Positions 14,278 to 22,112 of a DNA stretch of 50,750 nucleotides are shown in pieces. Position 1 is the first letter of the stretch; every line of letters starts with the position of its first letter. A program made the position numbers and the translations under genes. The DNA comes from CAZPNX01 sp964588285 (lineage in GTDB: Bacteria; Edwardsbacteria; AC1; EtOH8): contig CAZPNX010000017.1 in the NCBI GenBank assembly GCA_964588285.1, positions 1 to 50,750 of the forward strand, written 5' to 3'. The notes beneath the pieces were generated by a model. That model searched no databases. It worked only from the letters and a program-made list of their open reading frames with translations, and had not been told where the DNA came from.

Positions 14278-15672
14278 ATGTCAAAACGGTTGTCTGATAA
14301 AACCAACTTCGTCTGCCAGTCCTGCGGTTTTGATAGCTCAAAGTGGCTGGGCAAGTGCCCCTCATGCGGGGGGTGGAACAGCTTCGTCGAGGAACGTTCA
14401 AGATCTGATCTGAGAGGTTTAGCGAGAGGGAAGGGTCAAGGGGTAAGGGGCAAGGGACAAGCTGCGGTCAAGGCTGTCAGGTTGAGCGAGATAGAGCTGG
14501 ACCGGCAGCCGCGGATGCTGACCGGATTAAGCGAGTTCGACGTCTGTTTGGGCGGAGGCATCCTGCCCGGCTCTCTGATACTTCTGGGAGGCGATCCCGG
14601 CATCGGCAAATCCACCCTGGCCATGCAGGTGATGGAGCGCATTGCGGTTTCCGAGAAAAAAGTCCTCTATGTTTCCGGCGAGGAGTCGCTGGAGCAGATC
14701 AAGCTCCGCGCCGGACGCCTGGGTGCCGGGTCCGACAATCTTCTGCTGGCCTCGCTGACCGACCTCGACGACATCCTGGATCTGGCTCAGAAGACCGCAC
14801 CCGCCTTGCTGGTGGTAGACTCCATTCAGACCGTCTATTGGCCCCAGCTGGAGTCGGCCCCGGGCTCGGTGGGCCAGGTGCGGGAGTGCGGGGCCATGCT
14901 GATGCGCCTTTCCAAGGAGCAAGCGTTGGCCACGGTGCTGGTGGGACATGTCACCAAGGAGGGCGTCATTGCCGGACCCCGCACCCTGGAGCACATGGTG
15001 GACACCGTTCTCTACTTAGAAGGCGATCGCCATCATTCCTTCCGCATTCTGCGTTCGGTCAAAAACCGGTTCGGCTCCACCAACGAGATCGGCGTTTTCG
15101 AGATGCGAGGCTCCGGCCTGTTCCAGGTGGACAACCCCTCGGAGCTTTTCCTTTCGGAACGCAACCGCGAGGTGCCGGGCTCGGCCGTGGTCTGCGCCAT
15201 GGAGGGCACCCGGCCGCTGCTGGTTGAGGTTCAGGCCCTGGTCTCCCCCACCGCCTTCGGCACCCCGCAGCGCAACACTACCGGACTCAACCACCGCCGG
15301 CTTTCCATGCTGCTGGCCGTGCTGGAGAGAAGGGCCGGATTGAACCTGGGCCCGAACGACGTCTTCGTCAATGTGGCTGGAGGTCTGAAGCTGGAGGAGC
15401 CGGCCGCGGACCTGGGGGTGGCCGTGGCCCTGGCCTCGGCCTTTCGCAACCGACCCGCCGATCAGAAGACCGTCTTTATCGGTGAGTTGGGCCTGGGCGG
15501 CGAGGTCCGCTCGGTGGGCCAGCTGGGACGCCGCATCTCCGAGGCCCGCAAGTTGGGCTTCTCCCGGGTGGTTTGTCCGGCCCGGGGAAGCGAACCAGGA
15601 ACGCTGGAAGGGATCAGGCTGGCCTCCGTTTCCAATATCTCCCAAGCACTGGAACTGTCCTTGAAACCCTGA
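14278..15672 (+). CDS. radA: DNA repair protein RadA (Sms)
   Basis: 464 aa. Zinc finger C13-x2-C16-x10-C27-x2-C30, RecA-like ATPase with Walker A GGDPGIGKST (104-113), Walker B VVDS ending near 181, the RadA-specific KNRFG motif (262-266), and a C-terminal Lon-protease-like domain (NVAGGLKLEEPAADLG) without protease function. RadA is a DnaB-like branch-migration helicase in recombination. The linker between zinc finger and ATPase carries a glycine/lysine/arginine-rich stretch (about residues 51-62) encoded by a 7-nt-period array (14428-14462), which looks like an in-frame insertion. Confidence 0.96.
   Translation: MSKRLSDKTNFVCQSCGFDSSKWLGKCPSCGGWNSFVEERSRSDLRGLARGKGQGVRGKGQAAVKAVRLSEIELDRQPRMLTGLSEFDVCLGGGILPGSLILLGGDPGIGKSTLAMQVMERIAVSEKKVLYVSGEESLEQIKLRAGRLGAGSDNLLLASLTDLDDILDLAQKTAPALLVVDSIQTVYWPQLESAPGSVGQVRECGAMLMRLSKEQALATVLVGHVTKEGVIAGPRTLEHMVDTVLYLEGDRHHSFRILRSVKNRFGSTNEIGVFEMRGSGLFQVDNPSELFLSERNREVPGSAVVCAMEGTRPLLVEVQALVSPTAFGTPQRNTTGLNHRRLSMLLAVLERRAGLNLGPNDVFVNVAGGLKLEEPAADLGVAVALASAFRNRPADQKTVFIGELGLGGEVRSVGQLGRRISEARKLGFSRVVCPARGSEPGTLEGIRLASVSNISQALELSLKP
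14428..14462. repeat. Degenerate 7-nt-period array inside radA
   Basis: Five consecutive 7-nt units: GGGAAGG, GTCAAGG, GGTAAGG, GGCAAGG, GACAAGC. It codes for a low-complexity basic linker in RadA. The period matches the intergenic arrays at 6352-6407 and 9086-9134 although the sequence differs. Because 7 is not a multiple of 3, the reading frame survives here only by total length. Confidence 0.6.
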
Positions 15673-15682
15673 GGAGCAAGGC

Positions 15683-16111
15683 ATGCATTTACGCCGCCTG
15701 ACTATTGACGATTACCCCGAGCTTGTCAAGCTCTGGAAGCGCGCCGGCCTGCCCTACAAACCCAAGGGGCGAGACAGCCGAGCCCACCTCGGCCGGGAGA
15801 TAGCGGCCAATCCGGAATTCTTCATAGGTGCTTTCGATCGGGATCTGATGGCCGGCGCCATCTTGGCCTCGCACGACGGACGCAAGGGCTGGCTCAATAG
15901 GGTGGCGGTCGACCCGGACTATCGGCGACAGGGGCTGGCCCGAAAACTTACGCTGGCCGGCGAAAAAGCTTTGCGCCGACACGGCATCAAAATTTTCGGG
16001 CTTTTAATCCACTCCTACAACAAGGCCTCCCTGAATCTGGCCCAGAGCATGGGCTACCGGATTCACCGTGACATTCTCTACCTGACCAAGCGCGACAGCA
16101 AAGCAGTATAA
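15683..16111 (+). CDS. GNAT-family N-acetyltransferase
   Basis: 142 aa single GNAT domain. The acetyl-CoA-binding motif A is RVAVDPDYRRQGLARKL (about residues 73-89), and motif B is SYNKASLNLAQSMGYR near 112-127. A Shine-Dalgarno GAGGAG lies just upstream of the ATG. Substrate unknown. It sits between radA and ispD with gaps of about 10 and 5 bp, so it is co-transcribed. Confidence 0.87.
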   Translation: MHLRRLTIDDYPELVKLWKRAGLPYKPKGRDSRAHLGREIAANPEFFIGAFDRDLMAGAILASHDGRKGWLNRVAVDPDYRRQGLARKLTLAGEKALRRHGIKIFGLLIHSYNKASLNLAQSMGYRIHRDILYLTKRDSKAV

Positions 16112-16116
16112 AAGGT

Positions 16117-16791
16117 ATGGATGTTGCCGCCATCATCGTGGCGGCCGGGCGCGGCCGCCGTCTGGGGAAAAAGACGCCCAAGGCCTTGGTTAGGCTGGCC
16201 GGGCTGCCTATGTTCGAGCATTCGCTGAAAACCTTTTCCCGGATCAAAGAAGTTGAACACATCGTGCTGGTGATCCCCCCCAAAGGCCGCTTTGATAAAG
16301 GCAAATGGCGCCGGCGCTATCCCAAGCTCAAATCAATCGTTTCCGGCGGGCGGGAAAGAACGGATTCGGTTCGGGCCGGATTGGCCGCGATCACTGGCGC
16401 CGCCGGACATATCCTGATCCACGACGCCGCCAGGCCGTTGGTCTCCATCAGAGACGCGGCCGCCGTCATCCGGGCGGTCAGACGCCATGGGGCCGCCATC
16501 CTGGCCGAGCCGGTAGCCGATACCGTCAAGCGAGCCGAAAACGGCTTCATCAAGGCCACCTTGAATCGGAAGTATCTATGGCGGGCCCAGACCCCGCAGG
16601 GTTTTAACCGCCGGTTGCTTGAGCGGATCTGCCGGCTACCGACCGAAAGCGCCACCGACGACAGCTCGCTGGCCGAGGCCTTGGGCGCCAGGGTAGCGGT
16701 GGTCCCTGCCTCCGGGCCAAATTTCAAGATCACCACCAGAACCGATCTGGAGATAGCCTCATGTCTGCTGGCAAAAGCCCCATCCGCGTAG
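16117..16791 (+). CDS. ispD: 2-C-methyl-D-erythritol 4-phosphate cytidylyltransferase
   Basis: 224 aa, standard length. Nucleotide-binding N terminus AAIIVAAGRGRRLGKKTPKAL, the central IHDAARPLVS, and LWRAQTPQGF near 150-160, all typical for IspD. It joins CTP and MEP in the third step of the MEP isoprenoid pathway. Its 3' end overlaps ispF by 31 bp (16761-16791), so the two enzymes are made together but not fused. Confidence 0.95.
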   Translation: MDVAAIIVAAGRGRRLGKKTPKALVRLAGLPMFEHSLKTFSRIKEVEHIVLVIPPKGRFDKGKWRRRYPKLKSIVSGGRERTDSVRAGLAAITGAAGHILIHDAARPLVSIRDAAAVIRAVRRHGAAILAEPVADTVKRAENGFIKATLNRKYLWRAQTPQGFNRRLLERICRLPTESATDDSSLAEALGARVAVVPASGPNFKITTRTDLEIASCLLAKAPSA

Positions 16792-17255
16792 GGATAGGTT
16801 ACGACATCCACCGCCTCGGGAAGGGCCGGAGGCTGGTGCTGGGCGGGGTGGACATTCCCTATCCTGTCGGCCTGGAGGGGCACTCCGATGCCGACGTCAT
16901 CTGTCATGCCGTGGCCGACAGCTTGCTGGGTGCGGCCGGATTGGGAGACATCGGAATCCACTTTCCCGATTCCGAGCCACGCTACCGAGGCATCTCTAGC
17001 CTCAGGCTTCTATCCCAAGTATCCGGCCTGCTAAAAAACAAAAAGATTTCCATTATCAACATCGACGCTGTCCTGGTGGCTGAACGGCCCAAGGTGGCTC
17101 CATATGCCGCCCGCATGCGGCAGAACATCGCGGCCGCTTTAGGGATTACTTCCCGCCAAGTATCGATCAAGGCCACCACCAATGAAGGACTGGGTCCGTT
17201 GGGCCGGGGACGGGGCATGGCGGCCATGGCCGTCTCCCTGTTGGAGATGAGGTGA
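16761..17255 (+). CDS. ispF: 2-C-methyl-D-erythritol 2,4-cyclodiphosphate synthase
   Basis: 164 aa. Metal ligands Asp15 and His17 in GYDIHRL, His41 and Asp44-type residues in EGHSDADV, His49, and the C-terminal KATTNEGLGPLGRGRGMAA loop, all diagnostic of IspF. It makes MEcPP in the cytoplasm. The start at 16761 lies inside ispD; a start slightly further in is possible but would still overlap. Confidence 0.95.
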   Translation: MSAGKSPIRVGIGYDIHRLGKGRRLVLGGVDIPYPVGLEGHSDADVICHAVADSLLGAAGLGDIGIHFPDSEPRYRGISSLRLLSQVSGLLKNKKISIINIDAVLVAERPKVAPYAARMRQNIAAALGITSRQVSIKATTNEGLGPLGRGRGMAAMAVSLLEMR

Positions 17256-17869
17256 TGCCCGACCTGGAATCTTTGACCAAGTCTTTCGTCTCCAACGGAG
17301 GCCTGTGGGCCTATCTCACACTGTTCGTCACCACTTTTATCGAAGCTTTCTTTCCCCCCATCCCCAGCGATGTGGTGGTTCTTTTTTGCGCCCTGATGCT
17401 CGCCCAGGGGGAACTGCACTGGCTTCCCTGCCTGGCCTCTTCCTTCGCCGGCGGTTCCCTGGGGGCCCTCTTGGTCTATCGGTTCGGCGCCGTCCACGGC
17501 CGCTCCTATTTTCTGGGTGGTCCGCGGCTGTTCGTCACCCCGGAAAGATTCCTGGCCGCCGAGGGACATTTTAAGAGATACGGCAACCTCATCCTGATTT
17601 TAAACCGGGCCCTGGTCGGCGGCCGCTCCTTCGGATTCCTGGTGGCCGGCTTGATGCATCACCGCTTGAGGGATGTCCTGCTCTACGGCCTGACCGGCAT
17701 CCTGGCTTGGTACCTGCTGCTCTTCTATCTGGGAGTCCGTTTCGGCGTCCTGGCCACCAGGTTGGTCAATGGGCTGGTGGTGGTAGTGATGTCGGTAATG
17801 ATTCTCTCCCTGGTCTCGTTGATTCTCTCCCGCTTGCTTTTCAGACAAAAGCCTGATGGCAATATATAA
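17255..17869 (+). CDS. DedA-family membrane protein
   Basis: 204 aa from the ATG at 17255, whose first base is the last base of the ispF stop (TGATG). A GTG one codon earlier is the alternative. It has the DedA/VTT signature: FFPPIPSDVVVLFCALML near the N terminus, the glycine-rich FAGGSLGALLVYRFG, and NRALVGGRSFGFLVAGLMH. There are 4-5 hydrophobic segments. DedA proteins are inner-membrane scramblase-like transporters, some acting on undecaprenyl phosphate or phospholipids. It is the last gene of the plus-strand run and is followed by a strong terminator. Confidence 0.85.
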   Translation: MPDLESLTKSFVSNGGLWAYLTLFVTTFIEAFFPPIPSDVVVLFCALMLAQGELHWLPCLASSFAGGSLGALLVYRFGAVHGRSYFLGGPRLFVTPERFLAAEGHFKRYGNLILILNRALVGGRSFGFLVAGLMHHRLRDVLLYGLTGILAWYLLLFYLGVRFGVLATRLVNGLVVVVMSVMILSLVSLILSRLLFRQKPDGNI

Positions 17870-17905
17870 AGACAAAGCCCCCCGAAATCGGGGGGCTTTG
17901 TCTTT
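17868..17905. terminator. Two-way intrinsic terminator between dedA-like gene and HU
   Basis: Perfect 17-bp stem (17868-17884 with 17889-17905) and a 4-nt loop. It is GC-rich in the middle (six C opposite six G), with A and T runs at the ends. It therefore has a U-tract for both the plus-strand operon and the convergent HU gene. Confidence 0.95.
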
Positions 17906-17918
17906 TTCGATAATAACC

Positions 17919-18188
17919 TTACTTTACCGCGTCCTTCAGCTCTTTGCCGGGCTTGAAGGCCGGCACCTTCTTGGCCGCGATCTTGATCTCCTTGCCGGTC
18001 TGGGGGTTCCGGCCGATCCTGGCTTTCCGCTTCTTGACCATGAAGGTTCCGAATCCGACCAGGGTGACGCTGTCACCCTTCTTCAGGGCCTTGGAGATAT
18101 TGTCGAAGACAGCGTTCACCGCCTCAGCGGCCTCAGCCTTGGTGCAGGTCGATTTGGCAACGGCTTCGATCAGCTCTGCCTTGTTCAC
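17919..18188 (-). CDS. hup: HU/IHF-family DNA-binding protein
   Basis: 89 aa. The GTG at 18188 is chosen because AAAGGAGGG lies at proper distance upstream and the protein then begins MNKAELIEAVA, the usual HU start. The rest is standard: two N-terminal helices, VTLVGFGTFMVKKRKAR, and the DNA-binding arm signature GRNPQTGKEIKI with an intercalating Pro. It bends and compacts DNA. It is monocistronic with its own promoter and a terminator. Confidence 0.95.
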   Translation of the reverse strand: MNKAELIEAVAKSTCTKAEAAEAVNAVFDNISKALKKGDSVTLVGFGTFMVKKRKARIGRNPQTGKEIKIAAKKVPAFKPGKELKDAVK

Positions 18189-18240
18189 GTTTTTCCCTCC
18201 TTTCGTTAAAAAATACAGTAATTGTACTTGATTGGGCATT

Positions 18241-18269
18241 AGTATATCATTTCGGCATTGCATCGTCAA
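18241..18269 (-). promoter_or_regulatory. Promoter of HU gene
   Basis: On the minus strand -35 TTGACG (18269-18264) and -10 TATACT (18246-18241), spaced by 17 bp. The leader to the GTG at 18188 is about 45 nt and ends in a strong AAAGGAGGG ribosome-binding site. Confidence 0.8.
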
Positions 18270-18315
18270 GGGTTTTTTTTATTTTTTTCCTTTTCTCCCC
18301 TCCCCGGTAATCGGC

Positions 18316-20685
18316 TCACAGAGTGGCGGCCGGATCGACGTCGACCCTGATGGATATATCCCTGGAACCTCGACCGGCCGAGCGGCCTGCCTCCAGCAGG
18401 GGCGCCAGCTGTTCGTGTTTGAGAAGGATTTGCCAGCGATGTCTTCCCCGCAGGCGGGAAATTGGGGCCGGAGCCGGTCCCAACACTTCGACTATCTGGT
18501 GACGCCGCCGCAGAACAGCGGCCGTCTCCTCGGCCCGCTTTTGGGCCTCGGCTTCCCGACCCGCGGCCACGGTGATCAAGGCTATATGTTTATAGGGAGG
18601 ATAGCCGGCCGCCCGGCGCTGCTCCAACTCGAACTCCAACATCTTTCGGTAATCGGACAGACCGGAAACATGGAGAGCCGCCATTTCGGGAAGCCTGGTC
18701 TGCACCATGACCACCCCCGGCCGCCGGCCGCGTCCGGCCCGGCCCGACATCTGCACCAGCAGCTGGGCGGCTCTTTCGGCGCTGCGGAAGTCGGGCAGTC
18801 CAAGCAGACGGTCGATATCCAGTATCCCCACCAGGGTCACCCCGGGGAAATGATGGCCCTTGGATATCATCTGGGTGCCGATGAGCACCCTGGCCTTGCC
18901 CTGCTGAAAATCGGAAAGGATCCGGTCATGGGCTCCCTTGCGGCTGGTGGTGTCCGAGTCCATCCGCAGCAGGCCCGCTTCCGGAAGCAGCCGTTTTAGC
19001 TCCAACTCCAGACGTTGGGTGCCGCCGCCCCTGGCCCTCAGCCCCTCCGATCCGCAATCCGGGCAGGCAGCCGGCAAACTGCGTCGGAACCCGCAGTAAT
19101 GGCAGACAGTCTGATCTTCGGTCCGATGGTAAGTAAGGTTGATGTCGCAGTTGCGGCAGCGGATGAAAGCCCCGCACCTGAGGCACTGCACCGCCGTGGC
19201 AAAGCCGCGGCGGTTGAGCAGCAACATGGCCTGTTCCCCTGAGGAGATCCTTTCCCTGAGGGCATCGACCAGAGAGGGGGAAAGGATTTGTGAAGAATCC
19301 TTTTGGGTACGGCAGTCGACCGTCTTCAAGTCCGGAACTGTAGAATCGCCCACCCGGCGGCTAAGGGTGAACATCCGATAGTCTCCCTGTCGGGCCCGGT
19401 GATAGCTTTCCGCCGAAGGAGTGGCCGAGCCCAGAATGGCCTGGATGCCAAGCTGCTCGGCCCGAGCCAGAGCCACCTCGCGGGCGTGATAAAGCGGTTC
19501 CGCCTCCTGCTGCTTGAAGGCGGCATCGTGCTCCTCATCCACCACCACCAGCCCCAGGTTTTCCAGGGGAGCGAAGACCGCCGAGCGCACCCCGACCACC
19601 AGCGGCAGCAAGCCGTGGCGGCAGGACCGCCAGACGTCATAGCGTTCTCCCTCGGACAGCTCGCTGTGCCAGATGCCCAGCCCGGGAAAATGTCGGGACA
19701 GACGGGAAGCCATCTGGAAGATAAGGCCTATTTCGGGAACCAACACCAAAACCTGCCGGCCTTTTTCTACCGCCTTTTTGGCGGCCCGCAGGTAAACCTC
19801 GGTCTTGCCGCTGGCCGTTACCCCAAAGAGAAGGTTGACTCCATAGCCTCCGGCTTCCATCCGGTCTGAGATTCCCCGAAAGGCCTGCTCCTGCTCCTCG
19901 TTCAATATATGGACATCTTGTTCCGCACCCGACCATACCGCTTGGGGGATACGGTTTTCCTCCCTCATCTCCCAACGGGCATATCCGTTGTTCACCAACC
20001 AGGCGGCTGAACTTGAGGCTACCTTGCTGGAAGGCAATTCGCCGCAACGGCCGAGCAGCTCCCAAAGTCTGGCTCGGGCCGGAGTCAGCCCATGTTCCAT
20101 TTTTTTCATCGTAGGCACCAGAAACCTTACGGTGCTGGGTCGGTTACGCCCGCCCCGCCATTCGGATCCGACGACTACCACACCGCGCTGCACCAATGAA
20201 TCCAGGGCCTTTTGGCCTCCGGCCCCGATCCGCCCCAGCAGCCAGGATAGGGCTACCCGACCTCTGTCCTGAAGTAAGCCGATGATCCTGAGCTCGAGGG
20301 AATCGCCACAGGCGACGGCAGCCTCTTCTTGGGCCAGGGACACAATTTTTGATTGCCGGCGGCTCAGGCCCGGCGGCAAGGCGGCCGCTATGGCTTGGCC
20401 CCAACTGCAAAGGTAGCGTTGGCTGACCCATTGGGTGAGCCACAACAGATGTTGGTCCAATATTGGCTTCTCGTCCAGAATGGCGGAAACCGGACGGCAT
20501 AGGCGGTGGGTTTTCTCGCGAAAACCGGTGATCACACCCACCATCATCCTAGAGCCCACCGGCACCTCGGCCCTAAGACCAAGTCCGGCCAGTTCGGAAA
20601 GAGATTCCGGCAGGCTATAGGTTAAAGGCTCGGTCCCGGGCAGGGCCAGGGCCACGTCTACATAACGATATCTTTCGCTTGACAA
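18316..20685 (-). CDS. priA: Primosomal protein N' (replication restart helicase PriA)
   Basis: 789 aa. N-terminal 3'-DNA-binding and winged-helix regions (1-200), Walker A LFGVTASGKTEVYL, DEEH box VVVDEEHDAAFKQQE, and the zinc-binding insert with CLRCGAFIRCRNC, CHYCGF and CPDCGS. C-terminal helicase motifs include RVLIGTQMISKGHHFPGVTLV and QMSGRAGRG. It restarts stalled forks by loading DnaB. The start is uncertain: the TTG at 20685 lies in the divergent promoter of the NHL gene, and later GTG codons could serve. Confidence 0.95.
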   Translation of the reverse strand: MSSERYRYVDVALALPGTEPLTYSLPESLSELAGLGLRAEVPVGSRMMVGVITGFREKTHRLCRPVSAILDEKPILDQHLLWLTQWVSQRYLCSWGQAIAAALPPGLSRRQSKIVSLAQEEAAVACGDSLELRIIGLLQDRGRVALSWLLGRIGAGGQKALDSLVQRGVVVVGSEWRGGRNRPSTVRFLVPTMKKMEHGLTPARARLWELLGRCGELPSSKVASSSAAWLVNNGYARWEMREENRIPQAVWSGAEQDVHILNEEQEQAFRGISDRMEAGGYGVNLLFGVTASGKTEVYLRAAKKAVEKGRQVLVLVPEIGLIFQMASRLSRHFPGLGIWHSELSEGERYDVWRSCRHGLLPLVVGVRSAVFAPLENLGLVVVDEEHDAAFKQQEAEPLYHAREVALARAEQLGIQAILGSATPSAESYHRARQGDYRMFTLSRRVGDSTVPDLKTVDCRTQKDSSQILSPSLVDALRERISSGEQAMLLLNRRGFATAVQCLRCGAFIRCRNCDINLTYHRTEDQTVCHYCGFRRSLPAACPDCGSEGLRARGGGTQRLELELKRLLPEAGLLRMDSDTTSRKGAHDRILSDFQQGKARVLIGTQMISKGHHFPGVTLVGILDIDRLLGLPDFRSAERAAQLLVQMSGRAGRGRRPGVVMVQTRLPEMAALHVSGLSDYRKMLEFELEQRRAAGYPPYKHIALITVAAGREAEAQKRAEETAAVLRRRHQIVEVLGPAPAPISRLRGRHRWQILLKHEQLAPLLEAGRSAGRGSRDISIRVDVDPAATL

Positions 20686-20707
20686 ATCAGCTGATTTCGG
20701 ATAATTT
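20679..20707 (+). promoter_or_regulatory. Promoter of the NHL-repeat gene
   Basis: -35 TTGACA (20679-20684) and -10 TAATTT (20702-20707), spaced by 17 bp. The predicted transcription start, near 20714-20715, falls on the ATG at 20715, so the message would be leaderless. The -35 box overlaps the first codons of priA on the other strand. Confidence 0.65.
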
Positions 20708-20714
20708 TATGTCT

Positions 20715-21581
20715 ATGCTCAGATCTATCGCCTTGTCGGCGACCCTGATGTTGCTGGGCAGCACCCTTCAGGCCCAGTTCGGCGACGGCCGCGGGGAATT
20801 TATCTTCCCCTTGGGCATCGCCCTGGACCGCTTCGGCAACATCTACGTCACCGAGACCGGCAACGACCGGGTGCAGAAGCTCGACCAATCCCAGGAATGG
20901 CTGGGCGGCTGGGGACGTTTCGGATCGGACTCCTCCCGATTCAATGATCCCATGGGCATCGCCCTGGCTGACCAGGATTTGGTGCTGGTAGCCGATGCCG
21001 GAAACCGGCGGGTTATGATCTTCACCGTCGAAGGACGGAACCTGTCCAATTTCTCGCTGCCCGATTCCTCGCTGCCCTGGGGACTGGCGGTGTCTGGCGA
21101 ATTGGTGTATGTCTCGGACGAAGCCCGGGGCTTGGTCGAGGTAAGAGGCCTGAACGGAGAACTTAAAAGAACCATCGGCCGCCCTGGCCGCGAGCCCGGT
21201 CAATTGGACAAGCCCCGGGGCCTGGCCTTGGATGACCAAGGACGCCTCTGGGTGGTGGACTCGGGCAACAACCGGGTTCAGGTTTTCAGTCCGGACGGAG
21301 AACCGGTGCTTTCCTTTGGTTCTTACGGCGACAACGAAGGCGAGTTTGACGGTCCGTCGGGAATCGCCATCTCCCGCCAGGGACTGGTCTATGTCACCGA
21401 TTCCGGCAACGACCGCTTTCAGGAGTTCGACCTGACCGGCGCCTTCCGCAGCCAGGGCGGCGCCAGCGGACCTGAGCCCGGCCAGTTCCTCAACCCCCAG
21501 GGCATTGCGGTCGACGACCAGGGCAGCCTTTTTATTGTGGACAGCGACAACCACCGCCTCCAGTTCTTCGGAGCCCAATAA
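20715..21581 (+). CDS. Secreted six-bladed NHL-repeat beta-propeller
   Basis: 288 aa from the ATG at 20715; an in-frame ATG at 20709 is possible. An N-terminal signal peptide (MLRSIALSATLMLLGSTLQA) is followed by six NHL repeats of the form FG-x-GEF-x-P-x-GIALD-x-G-x-IYVTD-x-GN-x-RVQ. Together they make one complete propeller and nothing else. Such proteins bind ligands or partners outside the cytoplasm; function is not deducible. It stands alone between priA (divergent) and lptE (convergent), with its own promoter and terminator. Confidence 0.85.
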   Translation: MLRSIALSATLMLLGSTLQAQFGDGRGEFIFPLGIALDRFGNIYVTETGNDRVQKLDQSQEWLGGWGRFGSDSSRFNDPMGIALADQDLVLVADAGNRRVMIFTVEGRNLSNFSLPDSSLPWGLAVSGELVYVSDEARGLVEVRGLNGELKRTIGRPGREPGQLDKPRGLALDDQGRLWVVDSGNNRVQVFSPDGEPVLSFGSYGDNEGEFDGPSGIAISRQGLVYVTDSGNDRFQEFDLTGAFRSQGGASGPEPGQFLNPQGIAVDDQGSLFIVDSDNHRLQFFGAQ

Positions 21582-21605
21582 ACTCCGGCTCGGAAGTGGA
21601 CACAG

Positions 21606-21637
21606 CCCAGGCTTCGGCCAGAAGCTTGGGATTTTTT
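21606..21637 (+). terminator. Terminator of the NHL-repeat gene
   Basis: CCCAGGCTT (21606-21614) pairs with AAGCTTGGG (21622-21630) with one G-T wobble and a 7-nt loop, followed by A and six T (21632-21637). It lies just before the convergent lptE stop codon. Confidence 0.8.
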
Positions 21638-21638
21638 A

Positions 21639-22112
21639 TCACCAAGTTTCTAAAGATTGACGGACGATTTCTTCGGCCAGGGCGGCGGCCGCTTTTTCCA
21701 TGCCGGCCGGTTCGTCCAATGAATCGGTGGCATAGTTGGCCCAGCCGCTGATCGAAGAGCTCTCCCAGACAGCCTTGCCCGACTTGAACCTAAGGGCGGC
21801 CTTGGCGGTAATGGTCACCCGATATTGGGAGACCGATTCCTGGCGGTCGTAAACATAGGGCTGGTGCTGGTAGCCGATGATCTCGATCTCATAGGTGCCC
21901 TGGGCCGATTTCGGCTCGGCCAGCTTCATCCGGCCGTCCCTTTCCACCGTCCCCAGCAAGGCCTTGGTCACCAGCTCCGATAGACGAAATTCGGCGGTGC
22001 TGTTGGCGGCCGCCGGCACGGCCACTGTCCGGAAGGGCACCTGCCCGCCGGTGAAGGAATAGCATCCGGCTGTCAACAATCCCAGCCAGGGAATGAGCAT
22101 TCTTCCTTTCAT
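21639..22112 (-). CDS. lptE: LptE-family LPS-assembly lipoprotein
   Basis: 157 aa. A lipoprotein signal ending in the lipobox LTAGC (Cys17) is followed by YSFTGGQVPFRTVAVPAAANST and FRLSELVTKALLGTVERDGR, typical of the LptE/RlpB family found in Bacteroidota-like genomes. LptE plugs the LptD barrel in the outer membrane, so its presence implies LPS. The ATG overlaps the rlmD stop by 4 bp (22109-22112). It is the last gene of the tsaE operon. Confidence 0.8.
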   Translation of the reverse strand: MKGRMLIPWLGLLTAGCYSFTGGQVPFRTVAVPAAANSTAEFRLSELVTKALLGTVERDGRMKLAEPKSAQGTYEIEIIGYQHQPYVYDRQESVSQYRVTITAKAALRFKSGKAVWESSSISGWANYATDSLDEPAGMEKAAAALAEEIVRQSLETW

